From Muribaculaceae bacterium (GTDB lineage Bacteria; Bacteroidota; Bacteroidia; Bacteroidales; Muribaculaceae), in contig JAEEVB010000131.1 of the NCBI GenBank assembly GCA_016287065.1, positions 1 through 6,886 on the forward strand: a DNA stretch of 6,886 bases, in the 5' to 3' direction. The notes beneath the pieces are model-generated. The model was not told the origin of the DNA. It searched no databases and saw only the letters and a program-made list of their open reading frames with translations. The position numbers were made by a program, and so were the translations under genes. Position 1 is the first letter of the stretch, and each line of letters begins with the position of its first letter. Of the stretch, positions 1 to 4,984 are shown in pieces.

Positions 1-133
1 CGACCTCAAGCAGTATCTGCATAACGACCAAAAGGAAAGCGGACAGACCTGCCCCAACTGCGGCCAGGAAACGCTCGTCTATCAAGAAGGTTGCCTCATT
101 TGCACCAACTGTGGTACCTCTCGTTGTGGATAA
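1..133 (+). CDS. nrdJ: C-terminal tail of probable adenosylcobalamin-dependent (class II) ribonucleotide reductase, partial
   Basis: Only the last 43 codons are present; the 5' part lies outside the window. Reading from base 2, the tail has a CPNC pair (residues 17-20 of the visible part), then CLICTNC (31-37) and a final Cys-Gly at 42-43, ending TAA with a second TAA directly after. A cysteine-rich zinc-ribbon tail of the form CPxCG...YQEGCxxCxxCGxSxCG is the usual end of bacterial B12-dependent ribonucleoside-diphosphate reductases. That enzyme makes deoxyribonucleotides from ribonucleotides in the cytoplasm, and its C-terminal cysteines help re-reduce the active site. The family call rests on tail similarity alone, because the catalytic barrel and B12-binding parts are not visible. 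Another zinc-ribbon protein is possible but less likely. Confidence 0.72.
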   Translation, partial: DLKQYLHNDQKESGQTCPNCGQETLVYQEGCLICTNCGTSRCG

Positions 134-199
134 TAAACTATAAATCAAACTATTAAAAGTCGATTTATTGCAAATCACATTTTCCACAACATCAAAAAC

Positions 200-235
200 A
201 AAAAAGGGCCAATTGAGAAAATTGGCTCTTTTTTT
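200..235 (+). terminator. Intrinsic terminator after the ribonucleotide reductase gene
   Basis: A 9-bp stem (206-214 with 220-228, one G-U pair) encloses a GAGAA loop and is followed by seven T's (229-235). An A-tract before the stem can extend the helix and could let it work on both strands. It lies 67 nt after the stop codon of the upstream gene. The 149-nt gap from 137 to 285 holds nothing else except the next promoter. Confidence 0.85.
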
Positions 236-264
236 GTACATATCGCGATTTTTGACTAATTTTA
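233..264 (+). promoter_or_regulatory. Predicted Bacteroidota-type promoter for the twin-CBM20 gene
   Basis: TTTG at 233-236 is followed by 20 nt and then TAATTTTA at 257-264, close to the TAnnTTTG -7 consensus with one mismatch at the last base. The predicted transcript would start near 270 and give a leader of about 15 nt before the ATG at 286. The -33 box overlaps the T-tract of the preceding terminator, so the two units are packed tightly. No Shine-Dalgarno is visible, which is normal for Bacteroidota. Confidence 0.5.
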
Positions 265-285
265 GAACGCTAAAACCGCTTACTT

Positions 286-942
286 ATGAAAGTGACATTC
301 TCCATTCATTATGTAGCCACACATGGCGAGACTCTGCATCTTGTGTCGTGTAATGATGCCAAACAATGGCCCATGAAGTGTTCTCCCGACAACATGTGGG
401 AAGTGACAATTACCGTCAAAGAGCCCTTTGCTTACCGCTATTGTGCCAAGTGCGGTGCTGCCATACGTTGGGAAGAGGGCGAAGCCCACAACATGGCCTT
501 CTTCGAAGGCTTCAATCGCCTGCGGTTTGTCGATGCCTGGCATGAATTGGACGAATCAAGGCTCATGAACAATTGGTTCGAGAACAGTAAGACACGCGAA
601 TCTGCCATCTTGCCGCTTACCCCTAAGCCGGGCCACGCTTTCATCAGGGTGCATGCTCCCGGTATTAGCCAGCATCAGCAGCTCTTCGTCGTGGGCAGTA
701 GCTCGGCTCTTGGCTATTGGGATATCGACAAGGCCAGGAGTATGAATTGTGCCGATTTTCCCTACTGGACTGCCGTTTTCCCGCTCCATCAGGGCGAAAA
801 AGTGGAATACAAGTTTGTTGTGAAGACTGATACTGGAGAACTCGTCGACTGGGAGGCTGGCGAGAATCACATACTCCAGGGTTCGTTAACAGCTAGAGAG
901 GCTACCATAGTGAGCGATCTGGTGATGAAACAGAAGTTCTGA
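286..942 (+). CDS. Stand-alone tandem CBM20 starch-binding domain protein
   Basis: This 218-residue protein has no signal peptide and no membrane segment, so it is probably cytoplasmic. It consists of two CBM20 (starch/glycogen-binding) modules, roughly residues 1-90 and 117-214. The second is clear: VVGSSSALGYWD (136-146), then WTAVFPL, VEYKF (173-177) and DWEAGEN (188-194). W145, K176, W189 and N194 match the positions of the classical starch-binding site 1. The first module is more divergent but keeps W38 and RWEEGE (61-66). In Bacteroidetes this tandem pair is normally the N-terminus of a 4-alpha-glucanotransferase (MalQ, GH77) of about 900 residues. Here the reading frame ends where GH77 should begin, and the next gene starts 4 nt later with no GH77 remnant. 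It may bind glycogen or maltodextrin without processing it. Domain call strong, cellular role unknown. Confidence 0.82.
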   Translation: MKVTFSIHYVATHGETLHLVSCNDAKQWPMKCSPDNMWEVTITVKEPFAYRYCAKCGAAIRWEEGEAHNMAFFEGFNRLRFVDAWHELDESRLMNNWFENSKTRESAILPLTPKPGHAFIRVHAPGISQHQQLFVVGSSSALGYWDIDKARSMNCADFPYWTAVFPLHQGEKVEYKFVVKTDTGELVDWEAGENHILQGSLTAREATIVSDLVMKQKF

Positions 943-946
943 TCAC

Positions 947-1456
947 ATGGAATCGGGTCAACATCACCAGCCCTTCACCATTGCCAGTTGCAAGGTCACA
1001 AGCGGTGACTACATCAAACGCCTGTGCTCGCTTTTCATGGCCGATCATTGGGTATGGTTTGCCTTGCCAGTCTTAATTCTGGCAAGTCTGGCAGTACTCA
1101 ACATCGATTTCCTGATAGTGGCATTAATGGCCGTCTTCATCATCATTCCTATGGTGCTCACATTGCTCTATTTCAATTATGCCTTGACCGATGAAGCACG
1201 TCTATCTATTACCGAAAAGGAACTTAAAGTGACGAATGAGGGTTTGCAAATTAAAACATTGAGCAACAAGTCACAGGAACACACTTTCCCATGGGCAGAA
1301 TTTTATGGATACGTAGTAGGAGAGAACTTCCTTCTTTTGCAACATGACGGCAAATATAGGTTTTTCATGATTCCCATTAAGGCTTTCAACGACGAAGCAC
1401 AGCGCACCGAGTGCATCGCTCTCGTCAAACGATGTATCACGCAAAAAACAAATTAA
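947..1456 (+). CDS. YcxB-like two-transmembrane protein of unknown function
   Basis: This 169-residue protein has a short N-terminal cytoplasmic part, two adjacent hydrophobic segments (about residues 34-51 and 54-77) and a soluble C-terminal domain. The order matches the YcxB-like family: PFTIASCKVTSGDY near the N-terminus, the TM hairpin, then LSITEKELKV (86-95), a PWAEFY motif (115-120), a hydrophobic FLLLQ strand and IPIKAF (142-147). The two helices place both ends on the same side, probably the cytoplasm. The family has no established biochemical role. It starts 4 nt after the stop of the twin-CBM20 gene with no promoter between, so the two are almost certainly co-transcribed and perhaps translationally coupled. 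Family call moderate to good; function unknown. Confidence 0.75.
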   Translation: MESGQHHQPFTIASCKVTSGDYIKRLCSLFMADHWVWFALPVLILASLAVLNIDFLIVALMAVFIIIPMVLTLLYFNYALTDEARLSITEKELKVTNEGLQIKTLSNKSQEHTFPWAEFYGYVVGENFLLLQHDGKYRFFMIPIKAFNDEAQRTECIALVKRCITQKTN

Positions 1457-1468
1457 GGATGATGGGAA

Positions 1469-2428
1469 TCAATCGGTTGTAACCCAACCGCTGCCATACT
1501 GGCTCGGCAGGTTCACAGCAGCCTGATACAAGGCCCGGTAGTCGTCGCCACGTTGAATGTAAACCCTGAACTGTTTTCCCTTAGCCCTTATCTTCGCTAC
1601 GTCTCGAATGTCGGGGTGCAGCTGGATATACTCACGCGCTTTTTGCTCGCTTGTGAACGTGGATATTACCAGGAAATATTTGCCGGTCTCTTCATGGTTT
1701 GCCACTTGGTTGTCATCAGGTTTGGACACATCCGAAAGAGCCTCTGAGGTCTTTTCACCGGCTTCTTGTTGCATCAGCATGTCCTGTGTAGCAGCCTTCT
1801 TTACAGTTGGCATATTCAGAGTAGCATAATTCTGCTGTGAGCGATCTACAGCGATAGGGGTAGATGCAACAAACACAATGCCAAGAATAATGGCGATCGA
1901 AGCAGCCACCTGAAGTGCGCGATAGGCGAACTTATTACGTTGTGTGAAAGGAATCACCTTGGCAGGCTCTTGGGGTTGCTCTTCATGGGTGCTAACGGCG
2001 GAGGTTGTTGCAAGTGGCTTGAATGTAAATGATTGCAGACCAAAATACTCATCATTGGTAAGTCCATGAACAAATGGCATAAACTCGGTCTGGCCATTCT
2101 CGTTGAGCACGAAGTAGCCGATCTTGCCAAAAGGAACTTCACAACCACTCTGCAGCTGGCGTTTATAAAGCGACACGCTGTCGGCAATGAGGCGAGTTGC
2201 CTCGTCATAGCTCAAGCCATGACGGCGCACAATCGAGTTGGCAAGTAGTCCATCGTTATGGTCAATGGAGGCATTGAAGCCAAATTCGCGTTTGGGTTTG
2301 CTGAGTTTGCCACCAGTGGCATCGACATGCGAAGGACGATATTGTGCTATGAGCGCGCCCCAATGCGGGATAACCACGCAATTGTGACGCCTCGTCAAGT
2401 ATTCGATATGGTCAATAATTGAAATCAT
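1469..2428 (-). CDS. CCDC81-like HU domain / transmembrane / SPOR domain protein
   Basis: This 319-residue protein starts at the ATG at 2428. Residues 1-140 carry the paired CCDC81-like prokaryotic HU domains typical of Bacteroidota: IDHIEYL and CVVIPHWGALIAQY (17-30), FNASIDHNDGLL (51-62), then VPFGKIGYF (98-106). A single TM helix spans about 169-189, followed by a low-complexity linker. Residues 248-319 form a SPOR domain (GKYFLVISTF, then FRVYIQRGDDYRAL). SPOR domains bind peptidoglycan stripped of stem peptides at division sites, so the C-terminus should be periplasmic and the HU-like part cytoplasmic. A linker between a cytoplasmic partner and the septal wall is inferred. An upstream in-frame TTG at 2476 would add 16 unremarkable residues and would place the promoter inside the gene, so it is rejected. 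It converges with the YcxB-like gene, with 12 nt between stops. Confidence 0.83.
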   Translation of the reverse strand: MISIIDHIEYLTRRHNCVVIPHWGALIAQYRPSHVDATGGKLSKPKREFGFNASIDHNDGLLANSIVRRHGLSYDEATRLIADSVSLYKRQLQSGCEVPFGKIGYFVLNENGQTEFMPFVHGLTNDEYFGLQSFTFKPLATTSAVSTHEEQPQEPAKVIPFTQRNKFAYRALQVAASIAIILGIVFVASTPIAVDRSQQNYATLNMPTVKKAATQDMLMQQEAGEKTSEALSDVSKPDDNQVANHEETGKYFLVISTFTSEQKAREYIQLHPDIRDVAKIRAKGKQFRVYIQRGDDYRALYQAAVNLPSQYGSGWVTTD

Positions 2429-2433
2429 CAGAG

Positions 2434-2465
2434 CAAAATTAATCACTTTTTGCCAATCTGCCAAA
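2434..2465 (-). promoter_or_regulatory. Predicted promoter of the HU/SPOR gene, adjacent to its start codon
   Basis: On the - strand, TTTG (2465-2462) is followed by 20 nt and TAATTTTG (2441-2434), a full match to TAnnTTTG. Only 5 nt separate the -7 box from the ATG at 2428. Transcription would therefore begin at or next to the start codon. It lies wholly in the 48-nt gap after the TPR gene, so the SPOR gene may be read both from here and from the TPR promoter. Confidence 0.5.
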
Positions 2466-2476
2466 CAAAAAAGCAA

Positions 2477-3406
2477 TTAATTTGCGACTTGAAGAATTTC
2501 TTTAGCAATTGCAGGGTCAATGCCATGATCGATAGCAAGCTGAACATCTCGTTTAGCTGCTTCGTTTTCATAGCGCATACGGTTCAGCCTAGCCCGAAGC
2601 AAATACAGGTAACCATCATCAGGAGCCACTTGCAAGGCATTGGCAATATCTTCACTTGCCTCGTTTAGCCGACGCATCATCAGGTAGCAGTCGGCACGGT
2701 TGCCCAATAGTGACACACTAGGTGAGGCTTTGATCACTTCGCTGAGGTATTGCGTGGCCTTGGCATAATTGCCCAGAGCCTTGTGCATAAACCCAAGTCC
2801 CTCATTGGCAAGCAAAGAGTTAGGATTGTAGCGGAGCATCTCTTCAAAGTCGGCTTTAGCCGTAACTGCATCTTGCCGTTCCAGTGCAATCATTCCATGA
2901 TTGAAGCGTGCTTCTTCTTGCAAAGGGTCCAGTTTTGTCACCCTCTCGTAGTCGGAACTGGCCATCTCGAGGCTATCAAGTTCAACCAGAAGAGAGGCCC
3001 GATTCATAAGCAGAGTCACCGCATTAGGTGTCATATCTAAAGCCATATTATAGTTCTTTAGGGCTTCAGGCAGTTTTCCCTGGTTGCGCTGAATGGTGGC
3101 AAGGTTTGAAAGAAGTAACGAATTGTTTTTGTTAGAGGGCTCAGAAACAATCGCTTTCATTATAAAACTTTCAGCATTACTCCAATCTTTTTTCTTAATG
3201 AAAAGTTGTGCCGAATCCACATAAGCGTAGTACACTGATGTGGTATCAATTTCAGGCAATTGACTCTTAGGCGTGACAGGTTTTGTTTCGGTTTTCTTAT
3301 CTTCTTTGGGAATCTTCATGTTCTGTTCACCAATCGATGTAATCACCTGTGCTCCTGACGAACAAAAGCAAAGTATAGCAGCTATTATCGCAAATAATTT
3401 CTTCAT
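2477..3406 (-). CDS. Secreted tetratricopeptide repeat (TPR) protein
   Basis: This 309-residue protein has an N-terminal signal peptide (MKKLFAIIAAILCFC, probable cleavage after SSGA near residue 19). No proper lipobox is visible, so it is probably periplasmic rather than a lipoprotein. A charged, proline- and lysine-rich linker (about 30-55) precedes seven 34-residue TPR units covering about 60-298. Typical motifs are GKLPEALKNYNMALDMTPN (110-128), ARFNHGMIALERQD (166-179) and LGNYAKATQYLSEVIKASP (211-229). TPR arrays are protein-binding scaffolds; the partner is not known. The gene precedes the HU/SPOR gene by 48 nt on the same strand, which suggests a shared cell-envelope role, but that is inference. 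The start is fixed by the signal peptide; an ATG 8 nt further upstream is in a different frame. Confidence 0.85.
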   Translation of the reverse strand: MKKLFAIIAAILCFCSSGAQVITSIGEQNMKIPKEDKKTETKPVTPKSQLPEIDTTSVYYAYVDSAQLFIKKKDWSNAESFIMKAIVSEPSNKNNSLLLSNLATIQRNQGKLPEALKNYNMALDMTPNAVTLLMNRASLLVELDSLEMASSDYERVTKLDPLQEEARFNHGMIALERQDAVTAKADFEEMLRYNPNSLLANEGLGFMHKALGNYAKATQYLSEVIKASPSVSLLGNRADCYLMMRRLNEASEDIANALQVAPDDGYLYLLRARLNRMRYENEAAKRDVQLAIDHGIDPAIAKEILQVAN

Positions 3407-3425
3407 ATTTCATCTATTATACTCA

Positions 3426-3433
3426 CAAAGTTA
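3426..3433 (-). promoter_or_regulatory. Predicted -7 box for the TPR gene
   Basis: On the - strand this reads TAACTTTG, a full match to TAnnTTTG. It would start transcription about 13-16 nt before the ATG at 3406. No TTTG-type -33 box is seen at the expected distance, so the promoter may be weak or need an activator. It sits in the divergent region shared with mscS. Confidence 0.35.
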
Positions 3434-3452
3434 GTTGTTTTTTTGGCGATTA

Positions 3453-3484
3453 TTTGTCGTATTTACGATATTTAGTTAAATTTG
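3453..3484 (+). promoter_or_regulatory. Predicted promoter of the mscS-family gene
   Basis: TTTG (3453-3456), a 20-nt spacer and TAAATTTG (3477-3484) match both Bacteroidota promoter boxes fully. The predicted start near 3490 leaves a leader of about 50 nt before the ATG at 3543. The -7 box overlaps a perfect inverted repeat described separately. Confidence 0.6.
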
Positions 3485-3505
3485 TCATGTTTTTAGATGA
3501 CAAAT
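3480..3505. repeat. Perfect 9-bp inverted repeat over the mscS -7 box (candidate operator)
   Basis: ATTTGTCAT (3480-3488) and ATGACAAAT (3497-3505) are perfect reverse complements separated by 8 nt. A near-identical direct copy, ATTTGTCGT, lies at 3452-3460 over the -33 box. The left arm overlaps the -7 box and the predicted start lies in the spacer. The complete dyad would therefore not be present in the RNA, which favours a DNA-binding site over an mRNA hairpin. The regulator is not known. Confidence 0.4.
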
Positions 3506-3542
3506 CGGGGCCAATATGCCCATAAGACTATTGATTTAAACT

Positions 3543-4670
3543 ATGTTGACGAATTTTCTGGCACAGGTCCCAAATGTAGTTCCTGACGCCGTACAAGACA
3601 CACTAATGAAGACGGCCAACAACGTGAAAGCCGTTGCCGACTCTGCTCTTCAGCAAATGACACCCGACAAACTGTCGCAAGAGCTGAAAGAGATGGATTG
3701 GAACAATGTGATACAAACGGTTAGCACTCAGGCCGTGAATTTCGTCATCAGGATTGTAGCGGCCATTGCAGTCTTCTATATCGGCAAATTTATCATCAAC
3801 AGGTTGCATGCACTGCTGCGCAAAATCCTTATCCGCCGCGATGTCGATAAATCTCTAAGTACATTTTTACTTAGTTTCCTGAAAATCAGTTTACTGTTCT
3901 TACTCATCGTCACCGTCATTGGTGTGCTCGGAATCGAGACCAGCTCGTTCATTGACATCTTCGCATCGGCAGGTGTAGCGATTGGCATGGCATTGAGCGG
4001 AACTCTCCAGAATTTTGCAGGTGGGGTATTGATTCTGCTGCTGAAACCCTACAAAGTGGGCGACTACATTATGTTTGGAGAGTTCAAGGGGCATGTGAAA
4101 GAGATACAGATATTCCACACAGTCATAACCACCTATAATAACGAGCGCATCATAATTCCCAACGGAGGCTTGTCGACTGGTACCATCAATAATTTCACTG
4201 CCGAGAATCACCACCGTATTGAGTGGAGGGTTTCAATTGCTTATGGTGATGATGTCAACAAGGCCAGAGAAGTGATTTTGGCTATACTCAAGAACGACAA
4301 GCGCATTGTCAAAAAGCATTTTGCTGACGATGCTCCTGTTCTAGAGGCCATTCAGCAATCTACCGACAAGAAGAAGAGAAAATGGTGGCAGCGCATCTTC
4401 TGTAAAAAGATAAAGGAAAAGGTCGAGACCTGGAGCGAACAGCAGCAGGAAGTGATCAAGCAACGCCAACCTAAGAAAGACTGCACACCTTATGTGGCAG
4501 TAGAACAACTGGGCGACAGTTCGGTAGTGCTCATTGTGCGCGCTTGGGCAAAAACAAGCGACTACTGGAATGTGCTTTATGACACCTACGAGGCTATTTA
4601 CAAGCAGCTCCCGCTCAACGGACTCCACTTCCCGTTCCCGCAAATGGATGTTAATTTAAAAAAGATTTAA
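3543..4670 (+). CDS. mscS: MscS-family small-conductance mechanosensitive ion channel
   Basis: This 375-residue inner-membrane channel should open under membrane tension to release solutes after hypo-osmotic shock. An N-terminal region of about 60 residues, amphipathic and probably periplasmic, precedes TM1 (about 62-85), TM2 (106-130) and the pore-lining TM3 with its Gly/Ala pattern (ASAGVAIGMALSGTLQNFAGG within 141-161). The conserved beta-domain follows with LLKPYKVGDYI (166-176) and the signature IIIPNGGLSTGTINNF (203-218). The C-terminal alpha/beta domain ends in FPFPQMDVNL (363-372), as in Escherichia coli MscS (286 residues). A basic segment of about 50 residues (266-314) containing KKKRKWW (276-282) interrupts this domain between its AP and PYVAV elements. 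The start is supported by an in-frame TAA at 3537-3539. The gene is monocistronic, with its own promoter on each side. The family assignment is secure, but orthology to E. coli MscS is not implied. Confidence 0.92.
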   Translation: MLTNFLAQVPNVVPDAVQDTLMKTANNVKAVADSALQQMTPDKLSQELKEMDWNNVIQTVSTQAVNFVIRIVAAIAVFYIGKFIINRLHALLRKILIRRDVDKSLSTFLLSFLKISLLFLLIVTVIGVLGIETSSFIDIFASAGVAIGMALSGTLQNFAGGVLILLLKPYKVGDYIMFGEFKGHVKEIQIFHTVITTYNNERIIIPNGGLSTGTINNFTAENHHRIEWRVSIAYGDDVNKAREVILAILKNDKRIVKKHFADDAPVLEAIQQSTDKKKRKWWQRIFCKKIKEKVETWSEQQQEVIKQRQPKKDCTPYVAVEQLGDSSVVLIVRAWAKTSDYWNVLYDTYEAIYKQLPLNGLHFPFPQMDVNLKKI

Positions 4671-4679
4671 ACTTTTTTC

Positions 4680-4710
4680 TTGCATTCTTCATCTTTTTTT
4701 TCTATTTTTG
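4680..4710 (+). promoter_or_regulatory. Predicted strong promoter of the recJ leader or small RNA
   Basis: TTG (4680-4682), a 20-nt spacer and TATTTTTG (4703-4710) fully match the Bacteroidota boxes. Transcription should start near 4715-4717, about 270 nt before recJ. No equally good promoter is seen closer to recJ. Confidence 0.6.
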
Positions 4711-4984
4711 CGTAAAATTTGTGAGTCGGCTGTTTGAACAGCATTTCTTTTGCATGTTGATTTGTGAAACACATATGCGTTAATTTTTTGTTGCTCACAA
4801 GTTTAGATGCCATTTGATTGGGTGGGGCGGCTTATGCGGCTTGCCCATCTTGGTCATGATAAGGCGTCATTTGATGCATAGCATCGCATCTCCTCAAGAG
4901 TGCATTTTATAGTGACTCTTGACCAATTCAGCCTCAAGGTACAAGCGTGTGCCTGTTATTTTAGCCAATAAAATAACAACATAA
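4711..4984 (+). ncRNA. Candidate structured RNA: long 5' leader of recJ or independent small RNA
   Basis: The 314 nt between mscS and recJ hold no convincing protein gene. They do hold a promoter and a series of hairpins. An 11-bp helix (4715-4725 with 4794-4804, one G-U) begins at the predicted transcript 5' end and encloses a 5-bp hairpin (4729-4742) and a second arm (4752-4778). Next come a 6-bp helix (4806-4811 with 4863-4868) around a G-rich segment, a 5-bp hairpin (4873-4885), an 8-bp stem (4894-4901 with 4915-4922), a 6-bp hairpin (4937-4954) and an A/T-rich hairpin (4954-4978). I do not recognise a known riboswitch, SRP RNA, tmRNA or RNase P RNA. Pairings were found by eye; no energy or covariation was computed. 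Exact ends and strand-specific expression are inferred from the promoter only. Confidence 0.45.
4954..4978 (+). other. A/T-rich hairpin just before the recJ start codon
   Basis: TGTTATTTTA (4954-4963) and TAAAATAACA (4969-4978) form a perfect 10-bp stem with a GCCAA loop, ending 6 nt before the recJ ATG. No T-tract follows, so it is a poor intrinsic terminator. It could shield the ribosome-binding region of recJ or form the 3' end of a small RNA. Confidence 0.45.

Noticed and set aside
168..353. Open frame of 61 codons on the + strand
   Set aside because: It runs through the terminator hairpin and into the start of the CBM20 gene in another frame, and its translation has no recognisable features.
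930..1000. Possible frameshift separating the twin CBM20 protein from a GH77 catalytic domain
   Set aside because: No frame after 942 resembles a GH77 start; the sequence moves straight into the YcxB-like gene, so this is not a simple broken malQ.
1457..1468. Terminator between the convergent YcxB-like and SPOR genes
   Set aside because: The 12-nt gap contains no inverted repeat or T-tract; termination there must use another mechanism or run into the opposite gene.
2429..2476. Upstream extension of the HU/SPOR gene from a TTG at 2476
   Set aside because: The extra 16 residues do not resemble the family N-terminus, which begins at MISIIDHIEYL. A full-consensus promoter also occupies this stretch.
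3508..3521. GGGC / GCCC hairpin in the mscS leader
   Set aside because: Only 4 bp with a 6-nt loop; too short to call a regulatory element.
4658..4678. AAAAAAG / CTTTTTT inverted repeat at the end of the mscS gene as a terminator
   Set aside because: The 7-bp arms are almost all A-T, overlap the stop codon and have no GC core. It could be a weak terminator but chance in an A/T tract explains it equally well.
4711..4984. Assignment of the recJ leader as a typical 6S RNA
   Set aside because: A 6S RNA should be one long rod with its 5' and 3' ends paired. Here the 5' end pairs locally with 4794-4804 and I found only a 5-bp match to the distal part (4728-4732 with 4929-4933), so the name is not supported by eye.
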